From: Luteibacter aegosomatissinici
GTDB lineage: Bacteria > Pseudomonadota > Gammaproteobacteria > Xanthomonadales > Rhodanobacteraceae
Direction of reading: 5' to 3'
DNA length: 64,000 bases
Assembly (NCBI RefSeq): GCF_023078495.1
Contig: NZ_CP095742.1
Location: 2,480,001-2,544,000, forward strand
The notes beneath the pieces are model-generated. The model was not told the origin of the DNA. It saw only the letters and a list, made by a program, of their open reading frames with translations, and did not search any database. A program made the translations under genes and the position numbers. This document shows positions 46,228 to 55,857 of the stretch, one piece after another; within the stretch, counting starts at the first letter, position 1, and each line of letters starts with the position of its first letter.

Positions 46228-47682
46228 TCAGTCCAGGCGGTAGTTAGGCGCTTCCTTCGTGATCTGCACATCGTGCGGGTGCGCTTCGCGCACGCCGGCA
46301 CCCGTGACCTTCACGAACTGGGCCTTCTGGTGGATCTCGTCGATATTGGCCGTGCCCATGTAACCCATGGAAGCGCGCAGGCCACCCATCAGCTGATGGA
46401 TGATGTTGCGCATCTGGCCACGGTACGGCACGCGACCTTCGATGCCTTCGGGCACCAGCTTGTCGGCGTCCGCTTCATCCTGGAAGTAGCGATCCTTCGA
46501 GCCCAGCTGCATGGCACCGATGGAACCCATGCCGCGGTAGCTCTTGTAGGAACGGCCCTGGAACAGCTCGACTTCGCCCGGGGATTCCTCGGTACCGGCG
46601 AACATGGAGCCGAGCATCACCGAGGATGCACCGGCGGCCAGCGCCTTGGGGATATCGCCCGAGTAGCGGATGCCGCCATCGGCGATGAGCGGGATTTCGC
46701 CCTTCAGCGCGGTGGCGACCAGGTCGATGGAGGTGATCTGCGGCACGCCGATACCGGTGACGATGCGGGTGGTGCAGATGGAGCCCGGGCCCACGCCGAC
46801 CTTCACTGCATCGACGCCGGCATCGAGCAGCGCGCGCGCCGCTTCGCCCGTGACGATGTTGCCGGCGATGACCTGCACCTGGGGGTAGCGCTTCTTCACC
46901 CAGCCGGCGCGATCGATCACGCCCTGCGAATGGCCGTGCGCGGTATCGACCACGATGACATCCACGCCGGCGGCCACGAGGGCCTCGACGCGCTGCTCGG
47001 TATCGCCACCCACGCCGACCGCGGCGCCAACCACCAGGCGCTCGTGCGAATCCTTGGCGGCATTGGGGTTATCGCGGGCCTTCTGGATGTCCTTCACCGT
47101 GATGAGGCCACGGAGTTCGAACGCGTCGTTGACGACCAGGACCTTCTCGATGCGGTTCTTGTGCAGGAGCTGGAGCACTTCGTCCTGCGAGGCGCCTTCG
47201 CGCACCGTGATGAGGCGCTCTTCGCGCGTCATGATGTTGCGGACCGGATCATCGTGCTTGCGCTCGAAGCGCGTATCGCGGCCGGTGACGATGCCGACGA
47301 GGCGGCCACCGTCGACGACGGGCACGCCGGAGATGTTGTGTGCGCGGGTCAGCGCGATGACATCGCCAATGGAGGTATCCGGGCCCACGGTGATCGGGCT
47401 CCGGATGACGCCGGCTTCGAACTTCTTCACCAGGGCCACTTCGGCGGCCTGCTGGGCGGGCGTAAGGTTCTTGTGGATGATGCCGATGCCGCCGTTCTGG
47501 GCCATGGTGATGGCCAGGCGGGCTTCGGTCACGGTGTCCATGGCGGCGGACACGATGGGTATATTCAGGCGCAGGCCGCGCGTGAACCGCGTTGAGGTAT
47601 CCACATCACGGGGAAGTACCGTGGAGTGGCCGGGAACCAGGAACACGTCATCGTAAGTGAGTGCCTCGGCAAGGATGCGCAT
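46228..47682 (-). CDS. guaB: Inosine-5'-monophosphate dehydrogenase
   Basis: A 484-residue enzyme oxidising IMP to XMP with NAD, the committed step to guanine nucleotides. The barrel starts [24 protein letters not shown]; a CBS pair (about residues 93-205) is inserted, with [17 protein letters not shown]. The catalytic Cys303 is in [15 protein letters not shown], and the flap Arg-Tyr is in GRVPYRGQ. It leads the guaBA operon. A TATAAT box at 47711-47716 on the minus strand lies about 29 bases ahead. Confidence 0.98.
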   Translation of the reverse strand: MRILAEALTYDDVFLVPGHSTVLPRDVDTSTRFTRGLRLNIPIVSAAMDTVTEARLAITMAQNGGIGIIHKNLTPAQQAAEVALVKKFEAGVIRSPITVGPDTSIGDVIALTRAHNISGVPVVDGGRLVGIVTGRDTRFERKHDDPVRNIMTREERLITVREGASQDEVLQLLHKNRIEKVLVVNDAFELRGLITVKDIQKARDNPNAAKDSHERLVVGAAVGVGGDTEQRVEALVAAGVDVIVVDTAHGHSQGVIDRAGWVKKRYPQVQVIAGNIVTGEAARALLDAGVDAVKVGVGPGSICTTRIVTGIGVPQITSIDLVATALKGEIPLIADGGIRYSGDIPKALAAGASSVMLGSMFAGTEESPGEVELFQGRSYKSYRGMGSIGAMQLGSKDRYFQDEADADKLVPEGIEGRVPYRGQMRNIIHQLMGGLRASMGYMGTANIDEIHQKAQFVKVTGAGVREAHPHDVQITKEAPNYRLD

Positions 47683-47710
47683 AGCATTAGTCCCGCGAGT
47701 AAATCACGCC

Positions 47711-47716
47711 ATTATA
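47711..47716 (-). promoter_or_regulatory. Consensus -10 box of the guaB promoter
   Basis: TATAAT on the minus strand, 29 bases ahead of the guaB start. A matching TTGACA is not evident; TGTCGC at 17-18 bases is the nearest, so the upstream half is weak. Confidence 0.55.
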
Positions 47717-47816
47717 CCCCGCATTGCACAAATGCGACAGGGGGTGCGTCAAGCTGACCGCAAAACCCCCATATGTTGTGGATGAGGGTGTTTGGCCGTA
47801 CGCATGGCTGCACCGC

Positions 47817-47843
47817 TTATCGCACGCAAGCGCGCTCCTACAA
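47817..47843 (-). repeat. REP element at the end of folD
   Basis: On the minus strand TTGTAGGAGCGCGCTTGCGT is a single REP unit. Its TAG at 47838-47840 is the folD stop codon. Confidence 0.8.
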
Positions 47844-48698
47844 CTGGGCGTCCAGGGCGTCGGCAGCTTCGAGGGTGTTTTCCATCAGGGTGGCCACGGT
47901 CATGGGGCCCACACCGCCGGGTACCGGGGTGATCCACGAGGCGCGTTCGGCGGCTGGCGCGAATTCGACATCGCCCACCAGGCGCCCATCTTCCAGGCGA
48001 TTGATGCCCACATCGACAACCACGGCGCCCGGCTTGACCCATTCGCCCTTGACCAGGCCCGGCTTACCGGCGGCCACGACCAGGATGTCGGCCTGGCGAA
48101 CAAAGCTTTCCAGATCCTGCGTGAACTTGTGGCAGCAAGTTACTGTACAACCTGCAATTAGTAGTTCAAGCGCAAGCGGACGACCCACGTGGTTGGACAC
48201 ACCGACGATGACAGCATGGCGGCCACGGACAGGACGATCCGTGTGGCCCAGCAGCGTCATCACGCCCTTGGGCGTGCACGGGCGCAGACCAAAGCGACGC
48301 AGGGCCAGGCGGCCGACGTTCACGGCCTGGAAGCCATCGACATCCTTGCGGGCATCGATGCGGTCGACCAGCGCGTCCTCATCGATGTGATCCGGCAGCG
48401 GCGACTGCACGAGGATGCCGTGCACGGCCGGATCGGCGTTGAGGTTATCGATGAGCGCGAAGAGCTCTTCCTGCGATGTTTCCGCAGGAAGGTCATAACC
48501 GAACGACTCGAAGCCGACGTGCTGGCAAGCGCGGCGCTTGTTCTTCACGTACACCGCGGAAGCCGGATCGGTGCCGACCAGCACGACGGCAAGGCCCGGC
48601 TTGCGGCGACCTTCCGCGACGCGCTTGGCCACGCGCAGGCCGATGTGATCAAGCAATTCGTGGGCGATGCGCTTGCCGTCGAGGATACGTGCCGTCAT
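47838..48698 (-). CDS. folD: Bifunctional methylenetetrahydrofolate dehydrogenase/cyclohydrolase
   Basis: A 286-residue cytosolic enzyme interconverting 5,10-methylene- and 10-formyl-tetrahydrofolate. The catalytic Lys is in [14 protein letters not shown] (Tyr-x-x-x-Lys); [15 protein letters not shown] and [13 protein letters not shown] are PROSITE-type FolD blocks; [18 protein letters not shown] binds NADP; and [18 protein letters not shown] is the C-terminal signature. A start at the upstream ATG (48728) is possible but adds residues not usual in FolD. Its TAG stop lies in a REP repeat. It is divergent from a GNAT gene. Confidence 0.97.
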   Translation of the reverse strand: MTARILDGKRIAHELLDHIGLRVAKRVAEGRRKPGLAVVLVGTDPASAVYVKNKRRACQHVGFESFGYDLPAETSQEELFALIDNLNADPAVHGILVQSPLPDHIDEDALVDRIDARKDVDGFQAVNVGRLALRRFGLRPCTPKGVMTLLGHTDRPVRGRHAVIVGVSNHVGRPLALELLIAGCTVTCCHKFTQDLESFVRQADILVVAAGKPGLVKGEWVKPGAVVVDVGINRLEDGRLVGDVEFAPAAERASWITPVPGGVGPMTVATLMENTLEAADALDAQL

Positions 48699-48748
48699 GG
48701 AAAGTTCGCCCTGCGAAAAGCGTTGCATTATCCGTGATTTAATGGGGA

Positions 48749-49312
48749 ATGACCATTGATACCGTGCCCTACCCACATGACCTGACCGATGGCGTGGTGC
48801 GCCTTCGCGCCTACCGCGACGACGATGCCGAAGCCCTGGCCGAGGCCGTACGCGAATCGGTCGCCACCGCCGGCGCATGGCTCAGCTGGGCGCGCGCAGA
48901 CTACGACACGGCGACGGCGCAGGATTGGATCCGGTTGTGCAAACAGGCATGGCTCTTGGGCGACGGGTTCGAAATGATCATCGTCGATGCCCACACCGAT
49001 CACTTCCTGGGCGGCATGGGCGTGAACCAGCGCAACCGCGAGCACCGCTTCGCGAACCTGGGTTATTGGGTGCGCGAGAGTGCGCAGGGCCGGGGCATTG
49101 TCACCCGCGCCGGCAAGCTGGCCTTGCGCTGGGCGTTTGAGGTGGCAGGTGTGAGCCGCATGGAGATTGTCGCGGCGCACGACAACCTGCCGAGCCGTCG
49201 GGCCGCCGAACGCATCGGAGGTCGTTTCGAAGGAATGTTACGCAACCGATTGGTTATCAACGATAACGAAGTAGATGCCGCGATGTATTCCGTCATTCCC
49301 GCAGACCTGTAG
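48749..49312 (+). CDS. GNAT-family N-acetyltransferase (RimJ/RimL-like)
   Basis: A 187-residue acetyltransferase of the RimJ/RimL branch. [21 protein letters not shown] is the N-terminal strand-helix; [31 protein letters not shown] holds the acetyl-CoA pyrophosphate loop (QGRGIVT); [30 protein letters not shown] is the C-terminal part. Targets are likely a protein N-terminus or an amine. GGGGA directly precedes the ATG. Its TAG stop is supplied by the left arm of a 27-base REP-type inverted repeat. Confidence 0.92.
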   Translation: MTIDTVPYPHDLTDGVVRLRAYRDDDAEALAEAVRESVATAGAWLSWARADYDTATAQDWIRLCKQAWLLGDGFEMIIVDAHTDHFLGGMGVNQRNREHRFANLGYWVRESAQGRGIVTRAGKLALRWAFEVAGVSRMEIVAAHDNLPSRRAAERIGGRFEGMLRNRLVINDNEVDAAMYSVIPADL

Positions 49313-49407
49313 GAGCCCACCCTGTGGGCGACCGCTCTCGCGAAAGCGCCCCAAGACCTGAAGCGCCATCTCGAAAAGATGTCGCCCACAGGGTGGGCTC
49401 CTACAGG
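49306..49407. repeat. 27-base perfect inverted repeat (REP pair) between GNAT and ThiF genes
   Basis: The left arm 49306-49332 and right arm 49381-49407 are exact reverse complements over 27 bases; both carry CCTGTAGGAGCCCACCCTGT. The 48-base centre has further short palindromes. Both flanking genes end in Leu-TAG taken from the arms (CTGTAG at 49307-49312 and its mirror at 49401-49406). This subtype differs from the GCGCGC form elsewhere in the window. Confidence 0.9.
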
Positions 49408-50570
49408 TTCGCGGCGCACATGCGCTCGAGGTCGGTGTACCCCTCGAAGCGCGCATCGGGCCCGCAACCGGGGCACGCCGGATCGCGGCGCAGGGTGAGC
49501 TCGCGGAAGCGCATGGCAAGGGCATCGTACGTCAGCAGGCGGCCAACCAGCGGCTGGCCAAGCCCGAGCACCAGCTTGATGGCTTCGGTCGCCTGCACCA
49601 GGCCCAACGTGCCCGGCAGCACCCCAAGCACCCCTGCCTCCGCACAATTGGGCGCATCCGCCGCGGAAGGCGGCTCGGGGAACAGGCAGCGGTAGCACGG
49701 CGAATCCTCGCGGCGCGGGTCGAACACGCTGGCCTGGCCGGTGAACCGCTCGATGGCTGCATAGACCATCGGAATGCCCAGGCGCCGCGTCGCCGCCGCC
49801 AGCAGGTAACGCGTGGCGAAGTTGTCCGCGCCATCCACGACCACGTCGTGGCCGCGGATGAGCGTCTCGACGTTTTCCGCGCGAAGGCGGTCCGCCACCA
49901 CCTCAACCTGCACCCGTGGATTCAACGCCAACAGCGTCATGCGGGCGGATTCGGCCTTGCCCATCCCTACCCGCGCATCGGCATGCACAACCTGGCGGTG
50001 CAGGTTCGAACGCTCCACGCGGTCATCATCGATCACCGTGATGTGGCCGATGCCGGCGGCGGCGAGGTAAAGCAACGCCGGGGCACCCAGGCCGCCTGCG
50101 CCGATCACGACGATGCGAGCCGAGGAGAGTGTTGCCTGACCCGCTTCACCGACCTGCGGTAACAGGATCTGGCGGCTGTAACGCTCGGTGGCGTCGCTAT
50201 CAAGGGCTCCCGCGCTAACGGGAAGGCCTGCCGCCTTCCAGGCGGCCATGCCGCCCGCCACGGAGTGCACCCGGCGGTAGCCCATGCGCTGCAAGGCCTC
50301 GCCAGCCAGCAGCGAGCGCTGGCCACTGCCGCACAGCAACAGCACATCGCGATCACGATCCGGCTCGATCTGCTCGATACGCAGCTCCAGGAACCCACGC
50401 GAGAGGCCTACGGCGCCGGCAGGCGATCCCGTAGCCCGCTCATTATCCTCACGCACATCGACCAGCAAGGCCCCACCCAACTGGCGGGCCAGCGCCTCGG
50501 TCGAGGTGATTTCAGGGACGCGACCGCGCAGGTCTTCCAACCAGCGTTCGCGATCGAGGCCTTCGGTCAT
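49401..50570 (-). CDS. Rhodanese-ThiF/MoeB fusion (sulfur-carrier adenylyltransferase)
   Basis: A 389-residue fusion. The N-terminal rhodanese domain (about residues 20-120) has the persulfide Cys in VLLLCGSGQRS. The ThiF/MoeB domain follows: ERYSRQILLPQVGEAGQATL, VVIGAGGLGAPALLYLAAAGIG, DGADNFATRYLL, and the structural zinc in SPCYRCLFP and DPACPGCGP. It would adenylate a ThiS/MoaD-type carrier and help load sulfur for thiamine or molybdopterin synthesis. In eukaryotic MOCS3 the rhodanese is C-terminal; here it leads. ATG at 50570 is preferred. Its TAG stop lies in a REP arm. Confidence 0.88.
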   Translation of the reverse strand: MTEGLDRERWLEDLRGRVPEITSTEALARQLGGALLVDVREDNERATGSPAGAVGLSRGFLELRIEQIEPDRDRDVLLLCGSGQRSLLAGEALQRMGYRRVHSVAGGMAAWKAAGLPVSAGALDSDATERYSRQILLPQVGEAGQATLSSARIVVIGAGGLGAPALLYLAAAGIGHITVIDDDRVERSNLHRQVVHADARVGMGKAESARMTLLALNPRVQVEVVADRLRAENVETLIRGHDVVVDGADNFATRYLLAAATRRLGIPMVYAAIERFTGQASVFDPRREDSPCYRCLFPEPPSAADAPNCAEAGVLGVLPGTLGLVQATEAIKLVLGLGQPLVGRLLTYDALAMRFRELTLRRDPACPGCGPDARFEGYTDLERMCAANL

Positions 50571-50600
50571 GGCGGGCACCTTTATCAAGGTGCGGCGCGC

Positions 50601-52010
50601 TTACTTGTCGCGCCGCTTCGCGTTGCGGATCAGGCGCTGGCGCTTGCGCGCCTGGCTGGCAGTCAACACGTTCTTCTTGCCGGCAAACGGGTTTTCACCA
50701 TCGCGGAAGTCGATACGGATCGGCGTGCCTTCCATCTTGTAGCGCTTGCGGAAAAAGTTTTCCAGATAACGGCGGTATGCCGGCGCGATGTGCTTCGTGC
50801 GGCTGCCGTGGATGACGATGGTGGGCGGGTTGTTTCCACCCGGGTGCGCGTAACGCAGCTTCGGCGCATGGCCGCGAACCAGCGGCGGCTGGTAAGCCTC
50901 GTAAGCCTTCTCCACCGCACGAGTCAGGTCGCTGGCGGTCAGCTCCTTGGTCGCGGAGGCATGGGCGCGTACCACGGCACGCATCAGCTCGCGCATGCCC
51001 GAACCGTGCAGCGCCGAAATAAAGACGATCTTGGCCCAGTCCGCGAACTGCAGGCGGCGCTCGAGCGCCTGTACCGTCTGGTCGCGCTGGTACGCGTCAA
51101 GGCCATCCCACTTGTTCACCGCCACGACCAGCGCGCGACCTTCCTCGATCACGTGGCCGATCAGGGTGAGGTCCTGGTCTGCCAGGTTCTCGCGCGCATC
51201 GATCATGATGACCGTGACTTGCGCGGCCGAGATCGACTGCAGGGTCTTGATGACGCTGAACTTCTCGACGGCCTCCTCGACGCGGGCCTTGCGGCGCACG
51301 CCAGCGGTATCGATCAGGGTGTAGCGCTTGCCGTCACGCTCGAGCGGCACGCGAATGGGATCGCGCGTGGTGCCGGCCAGATCGGACACGATCAGGCGGT
51401 CTTCGCCCAGCAGGCGGTTGATCAGCGTGGACTTGCCGGCGTTCGGGCGGCCAACGATGGCCACGCGGATGCCCTGCTCTTCCAGCGGGATGCGGCCTTC
51501 GGCCTCTTCATCCTCGTCGGGCGGCAGGTGCGGCATGATCTGCAGGATGAGCTTGTCGACGCCACGATTGTTCGCGGCCGACATCGGCATGGTTTCCGCC
51601 ACGCCGAAACGGGCGAACTCGCCCATGGCGGAAGGCTCATCGACGCCATCGGTCTTGTTGACCGCGACAATGATCGGCTTGCCGCTGCGACGCAGCTCGC
51701 TGAGGATGCTGGCATCCAGGGGCAGGATGCCGTCACGGGCATCGACGACGAACACGAGCAGGTTCGCTTCGGCAATCGCCAGGCGAACCTGCTGCGCGGT
51801 CAGGCCTTCAATGCCTTCCTCACTGCCGGAAAGGCCACCGGTATCGACCACCACGAACGGACGCTCGCCGACATGGCAAACGCCGTAGTGGCGGTCACGG
51901 GTGACACCGGGCATATCAGCGACAAGAGCATCCCTGCTACGCGTCAGCGCATTGAATAGGGTCGACTTACCGACGTTGGGGCGGCCGACCAGGGCGATGA
52001 CGGGCAACAT
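50601..52010 (-). CDS. der: Ribosome biogenesis GTPase Der (EngA)
   Basis: A 469-residue double GTPase for 50S assembly. The first G domain has GRPNVGKSTLFN, DTGGLSGSEEG and VNKTDG; the second has GRPNAGKSTLIN, DTAGVRRK and NKWDG. The C-terminal KH-like domain includes YRRYLENFFRKRYKMEGTPIRIDFRDGENPFA and ends in a basic tail (RKRQRLIRNAKRRDK). It lies 26 bases past bamB in the ndk-rlmN-pilF-rodZ-yfgM-bamB-der order common in gammaproteobacteria. Confidence 0.98.
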   Translation of the reverse strand: MLPVIALVGRPNVGKSTLFNALTRSRDALVADMPGVTRDRHYGVCHVGERPFVVVDTGGLSGSEEGIEGLTAQQVRLAIAEANLLVFVVDARDGILPLDASILSELRRSGKPIIVAVNKTDGVDEPSAMGEFARFGVAETMPMSAANNRGVDKLILQIMPHLPPDEDEEAEGRIPLEEQGIRVAIVGRPNAGKSTLINRLLGEDRLIVSDLAGTTRDPIRVPLERDGKRYTLIDTAGVRRKARVEEAVEKFSVIKTLQSISAAQVTVIMIDARENLADQDLTLIGHVIEEGRALVVAVNKWDGLDAYQRDQTVQALERRLQFADWAKIVFISALHGSGMRELMRAVVRAHASATKELTASDLTRAVEKAYEAYQPPLVRGHAPKLRYAHPGGNNPPTIVIHGSRTKHIAPAYRRYLENFFRKRYKMEGTPIRIDFRDGENPFAGKKNVLTASQARKRQRLIRNAKRRDK

Positions 52011-52036
52011 GGGAGTAGCTAAGGTCCTTCAGTAAA

Positions 52037-53233
52037 TCAATGAGCGACGCGGTACGCGCCGACGTGGCCTTCCACGTCTTCCACGTACACGGTGTCGCCG
52101 GAAACCACCGGCTGCGCACGAATGGCCTTCTTCGACAGGCGCTCGCGGCCGACGATCTTGCCGTCGCTATCGTTCAGCCAGTGAATGTGGCCATCCAGGT
52201 CACCGACGACCACATAGTTACCCTGTGCGGCCGGCGCGGTCACCCAGCGCCACTTCAGGGCATCGTTCTTCCAGATGTTGGCGCCGCTGCTCTTGTCGAA
52301 CGCGAACACCTGGGAGGTATCGTCCGCGCCGAACACCGAGTTGTCGTGCACGTCGATCGAGGTGAACGTCGAGAACTTGTGGTTCCACAGCGGGCGACCG
52401 CTGGGGCCGTCGAACGCAGCCAGGTCACCATGGTAGGCCGCGCCATACAGCGTGCTGCCGTCAAGCGTGATGGCGCCATCGGCGTCGTTCAGGCGATCGA
52501 TTTCGGTACGGCCTTCGCCGCTGGCGAGGGTCTGTTCCCAGAGCTTTTCGCCGTTATCCAGGCGGATGGCGACCAGCTTGCCGGCATCGCTGCCCATGAA
52601 CACGACACCATTGGCGACGAGCAGGCGGCCATTGCCGCGCAGGCTGAGCAGCGGCACCTGGGACTGATCGTAGACCCAACGACGCTCACCGGTCTTCGCA
52701 TCGAGACCATACACGCGGCCATCGTTGCAACGGACCACGACCAGGTCGTTCACGACGACCGGGGCGGTAACGACCTCGGAGGAGACTTCAGCTGCCCAGC
52801 GGCGCTCGCCATCCTTCGCACCCATGGCATACACGTGGCCATCGAGCGTACCGACGGCAAGCAGGTCGCCGCTCACACCCGGGCCGCCGGCGAAACGCGA
52901 ATCCTCGCGCTTGTCGTCGCCCCAGCCGAACCAGCCGTGCTGGCGGATGCTCTTGGACCACAGCGTCTTGCCGCTGGTGGCATCGAACGCGGCGATCTTG
53001 CCATCGGTGCTGGCGGCATAGACCACGCCATCGACCACGGCCGGACGCATGCGGATGCCGGATTCGGCGGCGCCGTCACCGACGCTGTTCTTCCACAGGC
53101 GTTCTACCTTGATGGACGGCTCGAACTTCTTGTCGAGCGGGGTCGGCGGTTCGACGTTTTCCTTCTTGAACGAATGGCAGCCGGCCACAGCGGCCAGCGA
53201 CGAAGTCAACGCGATTGCCCAGAAACGTTTCAT
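52037..53233 (-). CDS. bamB: Outer membrane protein assembly factor BamB
   Basis: A 398-residue lipoprotein of the BAM complex that inserts beta-barrel proteins in the outer membrane. The lipobox LAAVAGC puts the lipidated Cys at 19. The rest is an eight-bladed PQQ-type propeller: GVVYAASTDGKIAAFDATSGKTLWSK, VYGLDAKTGERRWVYDQ, GDLAAFDGPSGRPLWNHKF. Its ATG overlaps the yfgM-like stop by four bases. The length and blades match E. coli BamB. Confidence 0.97.
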   Translation of the reverse strand: MKRFWAIALTSSLAAVAGCHSFKKENVEPPTPLDKKFEPSIKVERLWKNSVGDGAAESGIRMRPAVVDGVVYAASTDGKIAAFDATSGKTLWSKSIRQHGWFGWGDDKREDSRFAGGPGVSGDLLAVGTLDGHVYAMGAKDGERRWAAEVSSEVVTAPVVVNDLVVVRCNDGRVYGLDAKTGERRWVYDQSQVPLLSLRGNGRLLVANGVVFMGSDAGKLVAIRLDNGEKLWEQTLASGEGRTEIDRLNDADGAITLDGSTLYGAAYHGDLAAFDGPSGRPLWNHKFSTFTSIDVHDNSVFGADDTSQVFAFDKSSGANIWKNDALKWRWVTAPAAQGNYVVVGDLDGHIHWLNDSDGKIVGRERLSKKAIRAQPVVSGDTVYVEDVEGHVGAYRVAH

Positions 53234-53880
53234 GCACCCTGCTTCCCGGCCACAGCCAGATCATCGAGTTTGGTTTGAACCACACCGCGTTGCGGTGCGC
53301 TGTCGCCCATGGCGGCGATCGCCGCCTCGTAGGCCTTGCGAGCGTCGTCCTGGCGTCCCAGCTTGACCAGCACATCGCCGCGGAGTTCCTGTGCGGAGGC
53401 CGCAAAGTTCTTGCCCGGCAGCGCATCGAGCGCCGTAAGCGCTTCCTGCGCCTTGCCCTGGGCGTACTTCAACTGCGCCACGCGCAGGCTCACGAGAGCC
53501 TTGAGCGTCTCATCCTTGGCGTGGGCCTGGGCCCAGTCGAGATCGCCCGCGGCCTTGTCGAACTGGCCTGCCAGCACGTTGCGCTGCGCGCGCTCACTGG
53601 CGGCGAACACGGCCCACGCCGTATCCGAGTACTCCTTCATCAGGGTCTCGGTGCGGACATCGGATTCGGTGGTCTTGTTGATCGCAGCGGCGGCCTGGAG
53701 CGCGCTGTACTCGCCAGCGGCAGCCTGCTCATGGTTGGCGCGGTGCGACTTCCACTGCTGCCAGCCAAAGATGAGCACCAGGCCGAGGGCGATGCCAACG
53801 GCGATGGAAACGCCGTTCTTGCGGAGCCACTGCTGGACGCGTTCGCCCTGTTCGTAATCGTCGTAAACGTCGAATGCCAT
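53230..53880 (-). CDS. YfgM-like periplasmic TPR protein
   Basis: A 216-residue inner-membrane protein. A cytosolic N-tail (MAFDVYDDYEQGERVQQWLRKNG) is followed by a transmembrane helix (about residues 25-43, VSIAVGIALGLVLIFGW) and a periplasmic TPR_21-type domain (DDARKAYEAAIAAMG). This is the layout of YfgM (AncA), which links the SecYEG translocon to periplasmic chaperones, and it occupies the same position ahead of bamB. Overlap with bamB is four bases. YfgM is thus a confident family name, not a proven function. Confidence 0.9.
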   Translation of the reverse strand: MAFDVYDDYEQGERVQQWLRKNGVSIAVGIALGLVLIFGWQQWKSHRANHEQAAAGEYSALQAAAAINKTTESDVRTETLMKEYSDTAWAVFAASERAQRNVLAGQFDKAAGDLDWAQAHAKDETLKALVSLRVAQLKYAQGKAQEALTALDALPGKNFAASAQELRGDVLVKLGRQDDARKAYEAAIAAMGDSAPQRGVVQTKLDDLAVAGKQGA

Positions 53881-53935
53881 GCAATCACCCACTGCGCCCA
53901 AAACGCAGCAAACCTTGGAGGAAACGGGACCGAGC

Positions 53936-53955
53936 CGGCCGTCCGGGGACGGCCG
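53936..53955. repeat. GC-rich hairpin between rodZ and the yfgM-like gene
   Basis: CGGCCGTCC and GGACGGCCG form a 9-base perfect stem with a two-base loop in the 130-base gap after rodZ. No T-tract follows on either strand, so it may be an mRNA processing or pause site instead of a terminator. Confidence 0.4.
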
Positions 53956-54010
53956 CGCGGATCAATAGGCAAGGATACCCGAAAAGCGCCGCAAGGCGGC
54001 GCCGGGTCAA

Positions 54011-54982
54011 TCAGTAGGCGACCGGCGCGGCCTTGCCATCACGCACATCCACCCGGAAACGGGCGACGTTGGCGCGGCGGAAGGTTTCGATGGGCACCGG
54101 CTGACCATCCACCGAGGCCTGGGCCCCGTTGGCATTACCGATACGCACATCGAGGGCGCTATCGCTGTGGTACGACTTCTGCGTACCGGCAGGAAGGATG
54201 CCGTACTCAAGGCGCTGGCCCGCGGCATCGGTCACTTCCACCCAGCTGGCCGCCGGGAGGTTGAGCGTCAGGTCGTGGCCCCCCTGGCCAGCAACCGCTG
54301 CCGCCGGGGCGGCCGCGCTGGTAGCCAGCGGGGTCTTCGACGCACTGTGGTCCAGCGGCGGGAACATGGCCATGCTCGCCAGCACGGGCTGCTGGTCTTC
54401 CGGATGCGCTTCAGCCGGCGTAGCGGCCTGCGGCTGCGCCGCCGATGCGATCACCGTGGCGCTGCTCGAGGAAGCCGCCGGGGCATCCTGCTGGGCCACC
54501 GGCGTGGCATCCAGCGGCGCAAGGCGCGGCATGTCGCGATCGAGCGTGCCACGCACGCCCAGCCACACCATGGGCACCACGATGATCGCGGTGAGCACGA
54601 CATAGGTCGCGGCCGTGACATAGCGCTCGAGCAGGTAGCGCGAGTGCGACACACCACCCGTGACCACCAGGTCGGGCTGGCGCTGGGCCGGCGCCAGGCG
54701 CGACAGCTCGGCCTTGATGGCCTCGTCATCCACGCCGACGTGGCGACCGTACTTGGTCAGGTAGCCACTGAGGTAAACCTGGTAATCGATACCACCGTAC
54801 TCGCCGGCCTCAAGCTGGCGCAGCAGGCGCACAGGCAGGCGCAGGGCCTGGCCACATGCCTCGATGGTGTAGCCACGCGCCTCGCGCGCGGCACGCAGGC
54901 GGGACCCGAAATGGTCCTCGTGCGCGTGATCGATCAGGACGCGGCCACCATCGGCGGCCTGGGAATCAGTCTGCGGGTCCAT
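54011..54982 (-). CDS. rodZ: RodZ-like cytoskeletal protein (HTH, TM, DUF4115)
   Basis: A 323-residue protein linking MreB to the cell wall machinery. The N-terminal Xre-type HTH is FGSRLRAAREARGYTIEACGQALRLPVRLLRQLEAGEYGGI; a transmembrane helix is at about 117-139 (YVVLTAIIVVPMVWLG); then an Ala/Pro-rich linker and a C-terminal DUF4115 strand domain (DLTLNLPAASWVEVTDAAGQRL, DVRIGNANGAQ). The ATG at 54982 has GGAGG five bases upstream. An ATG at 55075 overlaps the pilF stop (ATGA) and would add 31 residues, so both starts are possible. Confidence 0.92.
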   Translation of the reverse strand: MDPQTDSQAADGGRVLIDHAHEDHFGSRLRAAREARGYTIEACGQALRLPVRLLRQLEAGEYGGIDYQVYLSGYLTKYGRHVGVDDEAIKAELSRLAPAQRQPDLVVTGGVSHSRYLLERYVTAATYVVLTAIIVVPMVWLGVRGTLDRDMPRLAPLDATPVAQQDAPAASSSSATVIASAAQPQAATPAEAHPEDQQPVLASMAMFPPLDHSASKTPLATSAAAPAAAVAGQGGHDLTLNLPAASWVEVTDAAGQRLEYGILPAGTQKSYHSDSALDVRIGNANGAQASVDGQPVPIETFRRANVARFRVDVRDGKAAPVAY

Positions 54983-55071
54983 GGCGTCCTCCCTGTGTTT
55001 AAAGGGCTCGATGCCGGCGAACAGATCCTGTTCGCGTCCGTCGCGACCGTTGGAATTCGACGATGCAGTGG

Positions 55072-55857
55072 TCATTGACGTGCAGTGGCTTCGAGAGCGT
55101 GCGCGGGTTCCGAATCCGGGAACTTTTCACGCAGGCGTTTGGCATAGTCCTGGGCAACCTCCCCGTTGCCCAGACGGAGCTCGATATCGTGACCGAGCTT
55201 CAACGCATCGGGGCTGGCCACGCCCAGCGCGTCGAAACGCTGGAGAAATGCCCTTGCCCGAAATGCATCGTTCTTAAGGTACAACACGTTCGCCATTTGA
55301 AACAGGGCGTCCGGGTTCTTCGGATTGCGATCGAGCGCCTTGCGCAGATAAACCTCGGCGGCGCCGTAATCCTGGGCCTTCATTTCGCACGTGCCGGCAT
55401 TCGATAGCGCGACATCGGGCGTGGCGTAGAAGGGATCGGCAAGCGCGCGATCAAAATAAGGCTTGGCGTCGGCGGCACGACCCTGCTTGCACAGGAAAAC
55501 GGCCAGGTTGTTGTTCGCATCGCCCTTCTTCGGGTCGAGCTCTACCGCCTTGCGGTACTGGACTTCGGCATTCGCCGGATCGTTGATGCGCTCGTAAAGC
55601 ACGCCGAGCACGGTATGCGCCGGGGCGTAGGTGGGGTCGAACTGCACGGCCTTGTTGAGCTTGTCCATGGCACCCTCAAGGTTGCCCTGCTCCATGTACT
55701 TCGTGCCCAGATCGGTATGGACTTCAGCGCCGTGCCGGCGCTCATCCGCCTTGGTGTCCTGCTTCAGCCGCGCGCCGGGGCCATCACCACCGGTCGTCAC
55801 GCAGCCAGCGCACGCCATCGCGAGCGCCGCCAGCATCCCCCACCGCTCAAGCCGCAT
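55072..55857 (-). CDS. pilF: PilF/PilW TPR lipoprotein, type IV pilus secretin assembly
   Basis: A 261-residue outer-membrane lipoprotein that localises and assembles the PilQ secretin. The lipobox MACAGC gives lipidated Cys19. At least four TPR repeats follow: [95 protein letters not shown]. It overlaps rlmN by 11 bases and sits in the ndk-rlmN-pilF-rodZ order. It adds to the pilus genes at the left end of the window. Confidence 0.94.
   Translation of the reverse strand: MRLERWGMLAALAMACAGCVTTGGDGPGARLKQDTKADERRHGAEVHTDLGTKYMEQGNLEGAMDKLNKAVQFDPTYAPAHTVLGVLYERINDPANAEVQYRKAVELDPKKGDANNNLAVFLCKQGRAADAKPYFDRALADPFYATPDVALSNAGTCEMKAQDYGAAEVYLRKALDRNPKNPDALFQMANVLYLKNDAFRARAFLQRFDALGVASPDALKLGHDIELRLGNGEVAQDYAKRLREKFPDSEPAHALEATARQ

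Noticed and set aside
46273-47595. Long plus-strand open frame opposite guaB
   Set aside because: It is His/Asp/Gly-rich antisense of a conserved gene with no domain; guaB on the minus strand is complete.
49306-49407. Inverted repeat considered as ends of an insertion sequence or MITE
   Set aside because: There is no target-site duplication, no transposase, and the arms belong to the REP family dispersed in the window.
50265-51959. 564-codon plus-strand frame opposite der and part of the ThiF fusion
   Set aside because: It spans two real genes on the other strand and shows antisense composition only.
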